Shown here: positions 43,971 through 52,386 of the stretch, in pieces
Position numbering within the stretch: position 1 is the stretch's first letter
How the letters are laid out: each line of letters starts with the position of its first letter
From: Methylobacterium symbioticum
GTDB lineage: Bacteria; Pseudomonadota; Alphaproteobacteria; Rhizobiales; Beijerinckiaceae
Assembly (NCBI RefSeq): GCF_902141845.1
Contig: NZ_CABFPH010000012.1
Location: 27,620-91,619, forward strand
Direction: 5' to 3'
DNA length: 64,000 nt
Notes under the pieces: generated by a model
The model's input: the letters and a program-made list of their open reading frames with translations, nothing else
Databases searched by the model: none
Told to the model about the DNA's origin: nothing
Program-made: the position numbers and the translations under genes

Positions 43971-46099
43971 GGCCGAGCGCGAAGCGCGCGCTCAGGCCCG
44001 GCAGCGCCAAGCCTTCCGGCCGCGGCGATCTCCGGCCGCTCTTCGCCATCCTCTGGGCCTTCCTCCTCGGCCTCGCCTCGGCCTCGGCCGGCACCCTCGA
44101 CCGGGCCGGCATCGAGCGCCACTTCCCCGCGCCCCTCGTTGTGGGCGAGCGCGACGACAAGATCCCGGTCTGGCCGATCCTGAAGCAGGAGGCCGGCTCC
44201 TACGAGGTCATCGCCTACGCGTTCGAATCGATCGACTTCGCCCGCATACCGGGCTTCGGCGGCGCGGCGCCCAACCTGCTGATCGCGCTCGCTCCGGATG
44301 GCAGCTTCCGCGATGCCAAGGTGCTCTCCCACCACGAGCCCGTCTTCCTGGAAGGCCTCGGCTCGGAGCCGCTCTTCGCCTTCGTGGAGCAATATGTCGG
44401 CCTCTCGGCCAAGCGCCCGATCCGGGTCGGGCGCCCGGGGGCGCGGGCGAACGGCGCCCCGCCGGCGACCACGGTGGACGGCATCTCGATGGCGACTGCC
44501 TCGACCCGGGTCGTCAACGAGACGATGCTCGCCGCGGCCCTCGCCGTGGCGCGGGCCAAGCTCGGCTTCGGCGCCGGTCCAGCCGGCCTGCGCGTCGAGG
44601 CCAAGCCGGCTTTCGAGCCCCTCTCCGTAGCGGAGCTGGAGCGCCGCGGCTGGATCCGGCGCTTCACGGTCTCGCAAAGTCAGGCCGACCAAGCCTTCGC
44701 GGGCACGGGGGTCGAAGATGCCGATCCGGGCGAAGAGCCCTTCGCGGATCTCCGCATCGCCTATCTCAACGTGCCGAGCATCGGTCGCGCCATCCTCGGC
44801 GAGGCGGCCTTCGCCCGGCTGATGCGCGAGCTCGGGCCGGGCGACCACGCCGTACTCGTTGTGAGCGACGGCCGCTGGAGCCCGATTCCCGACGATTTCG
44901 TGCTCGGCTCGATTCCCGACCGCGTGACGATCCAGCAGGGCGGTCTCGCCGTGAATGCCCGCGACGCCGCCTGGGAGCGGCGCGACCTCGCCCCGTCCCT
45001 CCCCGCCGGCCCCTGGACCATCCTGAAGATCACCGAGGCGGCGGGCTTCGACCCCTCCGCCCCCTGGACGCTCGCGCTCAAGCTCACCCGCGAGCGCGGG
45101 CAGATCTTTCCCGAGAAGATCTCACGCGAGATCAGCACGGATTACGCGCTGCCGCCGGAACTTTTCCTCCGGCAGTCGCCCGATGCGGGGCCGGACTGGA
45201 CCGAATCCTGGCGGGCGCGCGGCTGGGAGCTCGGCGTGATCGCGGCGGGTCTGGGCCTCCTCGTCCCAGTGCTCGTGCGCCAGCGCGGGCTGGTCGCACA
45301 GGCCCGGCCCTTCTCCCTGTTCCGCCTCGGCTTCCTCGCCTTCACCCTCGGCTTCGTCGGCTGGTACGCCCAGGCGCAGCTCTCGATCGTCACCGTGGTC
45401 GGGCTGGTGCGCGCCGCGTTCCACACGGGCGACCTCGGCTTCCTGCTCTACGATCCGCCCTCGCTGCTGCTCTGGGCTTTCGTGCTCGTCACCCTTCTCG
45501 TCTGGGGACGCGGCACCTTCTGCGGTTGGCTCTGCCCGTTCGGGGCGCTGCAGGAGTTCGCGGCCTGGGCGGCCAAGCCTCTCCGAATCCGCCAGGTCGC
45601 CGTACCGCCCCCGCTCGACCGGGCCCTGCGGCAGGCGAAATACTTGCTGCTCGGCCTCATCCTCGGCGCGGCGGCGCTGGGTTCGCCGCTCGCCGACAGC
45701 CTCGGCGAGGCCGAGCCGTTCAAGACCGCGATCACCCTCTACTTCCTGCGCAGCCTGCCCTTCGTGGCCTACGCGCTCGGGCTGATCCTCCTCAACCTCT
45801 TCGTCTACAAGGGGTTCTGCCGCTATCTCTGCCCGCTCGGCGCGAGCCTCGCCGTGCTCGGGCGCCTGCGCCTCCTCGACTGGATCCCGCGCAGGGCGGA
45901 ATGCGGCTCGCCCTGCCAGCTCTGCAAGGTGCGCTGCCGATACGGTGCGATCGCCCCCTCGGGCCGCATCGACTATCCCGAGTGCTTCCAGTGCATGGAC
46001 TGCGTCACGATCATCCAAGACCCGAAGCAATGCGTGCCGGAAGTGCTGGCGCGTCGCCGCGCGCACCGGGCCGTGCCGCAGACGGTGGCTGCCGAATGA
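43967..46099 (+). CDS. NosR-like transmembrane flavo/4Fe-4S electron-transfer protein
   Basis: This encodes 710 residues from a GTG start overlapping the previous stop. A signal or first helix (LFAILWAFLLGLASASAG) leads to a periplasmic FMN-binding domain with the flavinylation motif D-x-x-S-x-A-T (Asp171, Ser174, Ala176, Thr177). About five membrane helices follow from residue 425. The cytoplasmic polyferredoxin part has CGWLCPFGALQEF, CRYLCPLGASLAV, C-x3-C-x2-C-x3-C (ECGSPCQLCKVRC) and CFQCMDC. This is the NosR/NirI architecture, moving electrons across the membrane, but no nitrous-oxide reductase genes are nearby. ApbE, which attaches FMN to such threonines, is the next gene. Confidence 0.88.
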   Translation: MRPSAKRALRPGSAKPSGRGDLRPLFAILWAFLLGLASASAGTLDRAGIERHFPAPLVVGERDDKIPVWPILKQEAGSYEVIAYAFESIDFARIPGFGGAAPNLLIALAPDGSFRDAKVLSHHEPVFLEGLGSEPLFAFVEQYVGLSAKRPIRVGRPGARANGAPPATTVDGISMATASTRVVNETMLAAALAVARAKLGFGAGPAGLRVEAKPAFEPLSVAELERRGWIRRFTVSQSQADQAFAGTGVEDADPGEEPFADLRIAYLNVPSIGRAILGEAAFARLMRELGPGDHAVLVVSDGRWSPIPDDFVLGSIPDRVTIQQGGLAVNARDAAWERRDLAPSLPAGPWTILKITEAAGFDPSAPWTLALKLTRERGQIFPEKISREISTDYALPPELFLRQSPDAGPDWTESWRARGWELGVIAAGLGLLVPVLVRQRGLVAQARPFSLFRLGFLAFTLGFVGWYAQAQLSIVTVVGLVRAAFHTGDLGFLLYDPPSLLLWAFVLVTLLVWGRGTFCGWLCPFGALQEFAAWAAKPLRIRQVAVPPPLDRALRQAKYLLLGLILGAAALGSPLADSLGEAEPFKTAITLYFLRSLPFVAYALGLILLNLFVYKGFCRYLCPLGASLAVLGRLRLLDWIPRRAECGSPCQLCKVRCRYGAIAPSGRIDYPECFQCMDCVTIIQDPKQCVPEVLARRRAHRAVPQTVAAE

Positions 46100-47091
46100 G
46101 CGCGTCCGGTATCCGCCTGCGCCCGGCCCCCGAGCGGCGGCGCATCCTCGCCGGGGCGTTCGGCGCCCTCGCGGCCGTCGCCTCCGGACCTGCGGCCCTG
46201 CGGGCGCTGGCAGGGGCACAGGGACGGCAGGCGGCGACGCGGGCCGGGCTTGCCTTCGGCACGACGGTTTCGCTCACCCTGGCCGGGGCGCGGGGCGCCG
46301 ATCTCGAGCCGGCCTTCCGGGCGGGGTTCGCGGCGATCCGTGCGGTCGAGGCGGCGGCGAGCCTCTATCGGCCGGACAGCGCGCTGGCGCGGCTCAACCG
46401 CGACGGCAGCCTCGACGATCCCGACCCGCTCCTCGTGGAACAGCTCCGCTTCGCCCTGGATCTCGCCGCGGCGAGCGGTGGCGCGTTCGATCCGACCGTG
46501 CAGCCCTTTTGGACCCTTTGGGCAGAGGCGGCAGCACGGGGCGAACGGCCGGACGAGCGGGCCCTCATCGAAGCCGTCGCCCGCGTCGGCTGGCGCGAGG
46601 TCGAAATCAGCGCTGGCGCGATCCGCTTGGCGCGGCCCGGCATGGGCGTGACGCTGAACGGGCTCGTCCAGGGCTACGCCGCCGACCGGGTGCTGGCGGC
46701 GCTCGCCGCGCATGGCATCGCCGACGCCTTCGTCGATACGGGCGAGTTCGGCGCGCTCGGCCGGCACGCGGACGGCACGCCCTGGCGCCTCGGTATCGGC
46801 GGCCCCCGCCGCGGCGGGGACCTCGCCGCCGTGATCGAGCCCTTCACCGGCTTCGCCGCGACCTCGGGCGACGACGCCACCGTGTTCTCAGTGGATCACC
46901 GCGACCACCACATCTTCGACCCCGCCACCGGAACCTCGCCGCAGGCCCTCTCCGCGGTGACGGTGACCGCCCCGAGCGGCCTGCTCGCCGACGCGCTCTC
47001 CACGGCGGCCTTCGTGCTCGGGCCTGAGCGGGGGGCGGCCCTCGTCGTGCGCTATCCGGGCTGCGCTGTGCGATTCACCGCGAAGGTGTGA
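46096..47091 (+). CDS. apbE: FAD:protein FMN transferase ApbE
   Basis: This encodes 331 residues. A twin-arginine-type signal (PERRRILAGAFGALAAVAS) exports it. Family motifs are GTTVSLTL, SLYRPDSALARLN, GGAFDPTVQPFWTLW, TLNGLVQGYAADRV, DTGEFGALG, HHIFDPATG and DALSTAAFVLGPE. ApbE moves FMN from FAD onto a Thr or Ser of a periplasmic acceptor; the NosR-like protein encoded immediately upstream (ATGA overlap) carries the acceptor motif. It is the last gene of the four-gene operon. Confidence 0.93.
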   Translation: MSASGIRLRPAPERRRILAGAFGALAAVASGPAALRALAGAQGRQAATRAGLAFGTTVSLTLAGARGADLEPAFRAGFAAIRAVEAAASLYRPDSALARLNRDGSLDDPDPLLVEQLRFALDLAAASGGAFDPTVQPFWTLWAEAAARGERPDERALIEAVARVGWREVEISAGAIRLARPGMGVTLNGLVQGYAADRVLAALAAHGIADAFVDTGEFGALGRHADGTPWRLGIGGPRRGGDLAAVIEPFTGFAATSGDDATVFSVDHRDHHIFDPATGTSPQALSAVTVTAPSGLLADALSTAAFVLGPERGAALVVRYPGCAVRFTAKV

Positions 47092-47215
47092 TCGCCTCCG
47101 TTCGATGCATCTCCTGCTTTGGCTGGATCGGTCCCCTGATTGACCGCCCCGCGGCTTTTCGCCAAGCAATCCAAACCCGATGCTGCGCGTCAGGACCAAC
47201 ACCTTGAGGCGCCTT

Positions 47216-47776
47216 ATGTCCGACACCGCTCTTCTGGTCATCGATGTCCAGGAATCCTTCCGGCATTCCACCTATTGGAGCGATGCCGATCTGGCACCCT
47301 TCGTGGAACGCCTTCAGACCTTGATCGACGGTGCGACGGCCCGGGCCATCCCCGTATTGCAAGTGTTCCACACTGCCGAGGTCGGCCCGTTCTCGCTCGC
47401 CTCCGGCCATGTCCGCACCCTCAGCCCGATCGTCATCCAGCCCGACGCGGTGTTCCACAAGACCAAGCACAGTGCCTTGGTCGGCACCGGACTGGACACT
47501 TGGCTGACGCAGCACGGCATCCGCCGCCTGATCGTATCCGGCATCCGGACCGAGCAGTGCTGCGAGACGACGACCCGTCACGCCTCGGATCGAGGCTGGG
47601 CCGTGGATTATGTGACCGAGGCGACCCTGACCTTCGCGATGACGCATCCTGGCGGCCAGCACTTCAGTCCGGCGGAGATCAAGACGCGCACCGAGCTTGT
47701 GCTGGCGGGTCGGTTCGCTCGAATCGCCACCGTCGAGGCGGCCCTGGCGGGAGCCGAACTGGCCAGCGCTGCCTGA
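47216..47776 (+). CDS. Isochorismatase-like cysteine hydrolase
   Basis: This encodes 186 residues starting MSDTALLVIDVQESF, with GAGGCG before the ATG. The catalytic Asp (LVIDVQ), Lys (FHKTKHSAL) and nucleophile Cys (GIRTEQCCETT) of the cysteine-hydrolase family are present. Members hydrolyse nicotinamide, biuret, N-carbamoyl compounds or isochorismate; the substrate cannot be told. The stop overlaps the start of the AraC-type regulator as TGATG, so the regulator probably controls it. Confidence 0.88.
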   Translation: MSDTALLVIDVQESFRHSTYWSDADLAPFVERLQTLIDGATARAIPVLQVFHTAEVGPFSLASGHVRTLSPIVIQPDAVFHKTKHSALVGTGLDTWLTQHGIRRLIVSGIRTEQCCETTTRHASDRGWAVDYVTEATLTFAMTHPGGQHFSPAEIKTRTELVLAGRFARIATVEAALAGAELASAA

Positions 47777-48768
47777 TGTCGACGCGGCGGCATGTCCATG
47801 TTCTCGCCGTCCTACCGCCGCGCGTCCTTCTTCTGGACCTTGCAGGCCCCCTCGAAGTTCTGCGCGTCGCGGGTGGTCTGCAGGACGAGATCGCCTTCAC
47901 GGTGAGCTATGTGGCGCCGAGGCCGAGCACGCGGTGCTCGATCGGGCTGGATCTGGCTGGTGCGGCCGGCCTGCCGGACAGGATCGAGGACGGGGTGCTG
48001 GTGTTCCTACCGGGCTCGGCCGTTCGCGGCCTCATGCCCTGGCCGCAGGCCGTCGATGACGAGGCGGAGAACGAGGCCATTGTGTCTTGGCTCCGCGACA
48101 CGATCCGGCCGACACATACGCTGGTCATGGTCTGCGAGGGCGCCTCGCTCGCGGCGCGCGCCGGTCTGCTCGACGGCTATGCCTGCACAACGCACCATGC
48201 CAATTGCGGCAAGCTGGCCGCAGCCACGCCGCTGGCGCAAGTCTTGGACAACCGTCTGTTCGTCGAGGATCGCAATCGTCTGAGCAGCGCGGGCGTGACC
48301 GCCGGCGTGGACCTGATGCTGCATCTCGTCGCCCGCTGGTGCGGGCCGGCCGTGGCGGTCGCAACGGCTCGCACGCTGGTCGTCTATCTGCGCCGCGGCC
48401 CGAACGACCCGCAGCTCTCGGCATGGCTGGAGGGCCGCAACCACCTGCATCCGGTTGTCCACCGGGCACAAGATGCCATCGCGGCCGATCCAGCACGCGA
48501 CTGGTCGCTGGCTGAGCTGGGGCGAGTTTCGGGGGCCAGCGCCCGCAACCTATCGCGCCTCTTCCAGACGCAGACCGGAATGACCGTGACCACGGCCGTC
48601 AACCGTGCCCGCCTCGCCCTCGTGACCGATCTGCTGGAGCGCACCGGGCTGAGCATGGAACAGATCGCCGAACGCGCCGGATTCGGCTCCGCTCGGCACA
48701 TGCGGCGCATCTGGCACCAGTATCATCCGCATCCGCCATCGAGCGTCCGGAGAGGGGCGACCATCTGA
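47776..48768 (+). CDS. GlxA-type AraC-family transcriptional regulator
   Basis: This encodes 330 residues. The N-terminal DJ-1/PfpI-like domain (VLPPRVLLLDLAGPLEVLRVA, nucleophile-elbow region VMVCEGASLAARAG, GYACTTHHANCG) is a ligand-sensing amidotransferase fold. The C-terminal AraC domain (about 230-325) has two helix-turn-helix units (SLAELGRVSGASARNLSRLF and SMEQIAERAGFGSARHMRRI). Coupled to the isochorismatase-like gene, it likely senses a related nitrogen compound. Codons are a little less biased than in neighbouring operons. Confidence 0.9.
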   Translation: MSTRRHVHVLAVLPPRVLLLDLAGPLEVLRVAGGLQDEIAFTVSYVAPRPSTRCSIGLDLAGAAGLPDRIEDGVLVFLPGSAVRGLMPWPQAVDDEAENEAIVSWLRDTIRPTHTLVMVCEGASLAARAGLLDGYACTTHHANCGKLAAATPLAQVLDNRLFVEDRNRLSSAGVTAGVDLMLHLVARWCGPAVAVATARTLVVYLRRGPNDPQLSAWLEGRNHLHPVVHRAQDAIAADPARDWSLAELGRVSGASARNLSRLFQTQTGMTVTTAVNRARLALVTDLLERTGLSMEQIAERAGFGSARHMRRIWHQYHPHPPSSVRRGATI

Positions 48769-48942
48769 GGCGCTTCGCTCCGGCGGCGGGTCGTGAACGG
48801 GCATCCGGCATCGTCCGGCATGTCTGCCCGGTTTGAACACCGTCCCCGCGACCTCGTCACGGGTTGCCAACGCCCCCGTTCATGTCATCCGAGCGTCACA
48901 GTCGCGCCTAAAAGCCTGGGGCGACCCGAGACAGGAGCCGTC

Positions 48943-51288
48943 ATGGACTTCCACCGCCGCTTCACCGTGCTGATGTGCACGCCGGCCTTCGACCCAGACG
49001 ACCTGGAGGGCGTGCGCGTCAACCAGATCGTCGCGGCGGTCGAGGAACGAGGCTTCGAGGTAGTGCGGGCGCGGCGCGTCGAGGACGCGGCGATCGCCGT
49101 TCAGACCGACGCGGCGGTGGGCTGCCTCGTGGTGGACTGGGGCAAGCGTGGCCTCGACGGCAAGGCCGCCGCCCTCATCGACATGATGCGCAAACGCGGC
49201 CTGGAGATGCCGATCGTCATCATGGTCCGCCGCAAGCGGCTGGAGGACATCCCGGTCGAGCTGCTCGACTTCATCGACGGCTACATCTTCCTCGCCGAGG
49301 AGACTCCGGAATTCATCGCCCGCGGCCTCGTCTCCCGCGTGACACAATATGCCGAGACCCTGAAGACGCCCTTCTTCGGCGCGCTGGTGGACTATGCCGA
49401 GAAGGGCAACCAGCTCTGGACCTGCCCGGGGCATAACGGCGGCATCTTCTACAACCGCTCGCCGATCGGGCGAATCTTCGTCGAGCATCTGGGCGAGGCG
49501 ATCTTCCGCGACGACCTCGACAACTCGGTGCTCGATCTCGGCGACCTGCTCACCCACGAGGGCCCGGCGCTCAAGGCCCAGAAGGAGGCCGCGCAGATCT
49601 TCGGCGCGGAGAAGACCTACTTCGTCCTCAACGGCACCTCGGCCTCGAACAAGATCGTGCTGTCGTCCCTGGTGGCCGAGGGCGATCTCGTCCTGTTCGA
49701 CCGCAACAACCACAAGGCGGCCCATCACGGGGCGCTCTTCCTCGGCGGCGGCATCCCGATCTTCCTGGAGACCGACCGGAACGCCTACGGCCTGATCGGA
49801 CCGATCTATCACGAGGCCCTGGACGAGACCCGCATCCGCGAGAAGATCCGCGACAACCCGCTGGTCAAGGATCGCGACGCCTGGCGCAAGGAGCGCCCGT
49901 TCCGCGTCGCGGTGATCGAGCAATGCACCTATGACGGCACGATCTACGATGCCCAGGAGATCCTGGAGCGGATCGGCCATCTCTGCGACTACATCCTGTT
50001 CGACGAGGCCTGGGCGGGCTTCATGAAGTTCCACCCGCTGTTCCAGCGCCGCTTCGCCATGGGCCTGACCGGGCTCGACGAGACCTCGCCCGGCATCATC
50101 GCCACGCAATCGACCCACAAGCAGCTGGCGAGCTTCAGCCAGGCCTCGCAGATCCACACCAAGGACGGGCATATCCGCGGGCAGACGCGCCGCGTGGAGC
50201 ACCGCCGTCTCAACGAGAGCTTCCTCGTCCACGCCTCGACCTCGCCCTTCTACCCGCTCTTCGCCTCGCTCGATGTCGGCGCGCAGATGATGAAGGGCCG
50301 CTCCGGCATGGTTCTGTGGGATGACACGATCCGACTCGGCATCGAGTGGCGTAAAAAGGCCCGCGCCATCCGCAAGGAGTTCGAGGAGAATGAGCGCGAT
50401 CCCCTGAAGCGCTGGTTCTTCGATCCCTTTGTGCCGGACGTGACCACCACCGCCGACGGGGCCGAGGTGCCCTGGGAAAGCGTGCCGACCGACGAGCTTG
50501 CCGCCAATCCGCGCCATTGGGAGCTGAAGCCCGGCGCCCGCTGGCACGGCTTCACCCATGTGGCGCCGGGCTACGCCATCACCGATCCAAACAAGCTCAC
50601 CGTGCTCACCCCCGGCTTCGACCGGCAGACGGGGGCTTATGCCGAGCATGGCGTGCCCGCGCCGATCGTCGCGCAATACCTGCGTGAAAACAGGATCGTA
50701 GCCGAGAAGAACGACCTAAATTCGTTGCTCTTCCTGCTGACGCCGGGCGTCGAATCGTCGAAGGCCGGCACGCTGATCTCGGGCCTCGTCGCCTTCAAGC
50801 GGCTCCACGACGACAACGCGCCGCTGGAGGAGGCGATGCCGGAATTCGTGCGGCGGCGGCCCAACCGCTACGCGGGCGTGCGCCTGCGCGACCTCTGCGC
50901 CGACTATCACGCCTTCCACCGGGAGGCGAACACCTCGGCGCTCCAGCGCAAGCAGTTCGCCCCCGAGCACCTGCCCGAGATGGTGATGCCGCCCAAGGAC
51001 GCGGCCCAGATGCTGACGCGCAACCACGTCGACTTCGTGCCGATCGCGGAGGCCGAGGGCCGTGTGGCGACGACCTTGCTTCTGGTCTACCCGCCCGGGA
51101 TCGGCACGGTGCTGCCCGGCGAGCGGATCGATGAGCGCGCCAAGCCCATGCTCGACTATTTCAAGATGTTCGAGGCCGCCGCGAACCTGTTCCCCGGCTT
51201 CGAGGCCGAGATCCAGGGCGTGTACCGCCAGCACGAGCCGGACGGGCGGATCCGCTTCTACACCTACGTCCTGCGCGAGAGCCGCTGA
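48943..51288 (+). CDS. Orn/Lys/Arg PLP decarboxylase with N-terminal wing domain
   Basis: This encodes 781 residues, the size of inducible class-III amino-acid decarboxylases. The N-terminal receiver-like wing (FTVLMCTPAFDPDDLEG, about 1-130) leads to the fold-type-I PLP domain with YFVLNGTSASNKIV, DRNNHKAAHHGALFLGG and the Schiff-base lysine near residue 393 (TQSTHKQLASF). The C-terminal domain ends at LPGERIDER and YRQHEPDGR. It makes cadaverine, putrescine or agmatine; the substrate is uncertain, but ornithine or arginine is plausible. AGGAG lies eight bases before the ATG. The stop overlaps the GNAT gene. Confidence 0.92.
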   Translation: MDFHRRFTVLMCTPAFDPDDLEGVRVNQIVAAVEERGFEVVRARRVEDAAIAVQTDAAVGCLVVDWGKRGLDGKAAALIDMMRKRGLEMPIVIMVRRKRLEDIPVELLDFIDGYIFLAEETPEFIARGLVSRVTQYAETLKTPFFGALVDYAEKGNQLWTCPGHNGGIFYNRSPIGRIFVEHLGEAIFRDDLDNSVLDLGDLLTHEGPALKAQKEAAQIFGAEKTYFVLNGTSASNKIVLSSLVAEGDLVLFDRNNHKAAHHGALFLGGGIPIFLETDRNAYGLIGPIYHEALDETRIREKIRDNPLVKDRDAWRKERPFRVAVIEQCTYDGTIYDAQEILERIGHLCDYILFDEAWAGFMKFHPLFQRRFAMGLTGLDETSPGIIATQSTHKQLASFSQASQIHTKDGHIRGQTRRVEHRRLNESFLVHASTSPFYPLFASLDVGAQMMKGRSGMVLWDDTIRLGIEWRKKARAIRKEFEENERDPLKRWFFDPFVPDVTTTADGAEVPWESVPTDELAANPRHWELKPGARWHGFTHVAPGYAITDPNKLTVLTPGFDRQTGAYAEHGVPAPIVAQYLRENRIVAEKNDLNSLLFLLTPGVESSKAGTLISGLVAFKRLHDDNAPLEEAMPEFVRRRPNRYAGVRLRDLCADYHAFHREANTSALQRKQFAPEHLPEMVMPPKDAAQMLTRNHVDFVPIAEAEGRVATTLLLVYPPGIGTVLPGERIDERAKPMLDYFKMFEAAANLFPGFEAEIQGVYRQHEPDGRIRFYTYVLRESR

Positions 51289-51902
51289 TGGAGGCCGACG
51301 CCCCGGTGATCGGGACTCCCGGCATCGTCATCCGCCCCTCCTCCGACGCGGATGTCGCGGCGATGATCGCGATCTACGAGCACCATATCCGCCGGGGCGT
51401 CGGCGACACGGGCGATTTCGAGGAGGAGCGCCTGCTGCCCGACGACCTCAAGCGCCGGCGCAAGACCATGCGCAAGAAGCGCCTGCCGCATCTCGTGGCC
51501 GACCGGAACGGCGAGGTCGCGGGCTACGCCTACGCCGTACCCTTCCGCAAGCGCCCGGCCTATCGCTACACCCTGAAGCACTCGATCTACGTGCATCCCG
51601 ACCATCTGCATGCGGGCATCGGGCGGCGCTTGCTGCCCGCCCTCATCGAGGCCTGCGCCGCGGGCGGCTACCGCCAGATGATCGGCTATATCGACGCCAA
51701 GAACGAGGCGTCGCTACGCCTGCACGAGGCCTGCGGCTTCGAGCGGGTCGGCCGCCTTCCCGCCGTCGGCTACAAGTTCGGCCGCTGGAGCGACAGCGTC
51801 ATGGTCCAGTGCCCGCTCGGATCCGGGTCGGAGACCCAGCCCGCCACCTGGAGCCGCCCGGTCGAGGAGCTGGTCGCCGGGCACGATTGGGGACAGGAGT
51901 GA
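51288..51902 (+). CDS. GNAT-family N-acetyltransferase
   Basis: This encodes 204 residues with the start overlapping the decarboxylase stop (TGATG). The N-terminal region (IVIRPSSDADVAAMIAIYEHHI) and the acetyl-CoA loop HLHAGIGRRLLPALIEAC, then IDAKNEASLRLHEACGFERVG, place it near the phosphinothricin/methionine-sulfoximine acetyltransferase branch. Coupling to a polyamine-producing decarboxylase suggests it acetylates the resulting amine, which is inference. A hairpin follows the stop. Confidence 0.9.
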   Translation: MEADAPVIGTPGIVIRPSSDADVAAMIAIYEHHIRRGVGDTGDFEEERLLPDDLKRRRKTMRKKRLPHLVADRNGEVAGYAYAVPFRKRPAYRYTLKHSIYVHPDHLHAGIGRRLLPALIEACAAGGYRQMIGYIDAKNEASLRLHEACGFERVGRLPAVGYKFGRWSDSVMVQCPLGSGSETQPATWSRPVEELVAGHDWGQE

Positions 51903-51923
51903 TCTAGACTCCGCTCGATCAGA

Positions 51924-51948
51924 GCGGGCTCCGTATCACCGAGCCCGC
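51924..51948 (+). terminator. Stem-loop after the GNAT gene
   Basis: GCGGGCTC and GAGCCCGC form a perfect eight-base stem with a nine-base loop, 21 bases after the GNAT stop. No U tract follows. Confidence 0.45.
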
Positions 51949-52000
51949 GCGGCGTCTGAGCGAAGCCCAAATCCGCCATCCCGAAGGGATCAACCGGATT

Positions 52001-52035
52001 GGGTAGGCGGCGGCGCGGCCCGGCCGCGCCTACCC
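52001..52035. terminator. GC-rich hairpin between convergent operons
   Basis: GGGTAGGC pairs with the GCC-TACCC side, and inner GCGGC pairs with GCCGC, with a short internal bulge. It overlaps the stop of the Rieske gene, so it could terminate from both sides. No good U tract is present. Confidence 0.4.
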
Positions 52036-52386
52036 CCCTCCCCCGAGCCTGACCCAGAGACCGTCCTCCGCTTGCTCGACCGGGAACAGGCGCAGGGGCC
52101 GGAACGACCAGCCCGGCGAGACCGCCCCCGTCTCGAGGTCGAAGAAGGCGAGATGGCGGGGGCAGAGCAGCCGGCCGTCGGAACAGCGGCCGAGGGCGAG
52201 GTCGGCGCCCTCGTGCGGGCAGGCCCGCTCGGCGGCGACGATCCGATCCCCGTCCCGGATGAGGACGAGGTGAACGTCGCCGGCCGCGACCGGCATCAGG
52301 GTCCGGTCGCCGAGGAGGTCGGCGGGGCCGAGGCGGATCCGGGCCGGCCGCGCCGCCTCAGCCGCCGAGATAGGCTTCCCGCACAT
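52030..52386 (-). CDS. Rieske [2Fe-2S] ferredoxin-like protein
   Basis: This encodes 118 residues. Cluster ligands are C-x-H (ACPHEGADLALG) and C-x2-H (LLCPRHLAFFDLETG), the two-Cys two-His Rieske arrangement, followed by a WSFRPLRLFPV strand. It has the size of Rieske ferredoxins that serve oxygenases or hydroxylases. The frame overlaps the end of livF by 29 bases; an internal start would also be possible. It is the last gene of the long catabolic operon, so it may carry electrons for an oxidation step there. Confidence 0.82.
   Translation of the reverse strand: MCGKPISAAEAARPARIRLGPADLLGDRTLMPVAAGDVHLVLIRDGDRIVAAERACPHEGADLALGRCSDGRLLCPRHLAFFDLETGAVSPGWSFRPLRLFPVEQAEDGLWVRLGGGG

Noticed and set aside
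43967..46099. A denitrification nosR gene
   Set aside because: The architecture is NosR-like, but there are no nosZ, nosD, nosF or nosY genes; the operon neighbours belong to PQQ alcohol oxidation and ApbE.
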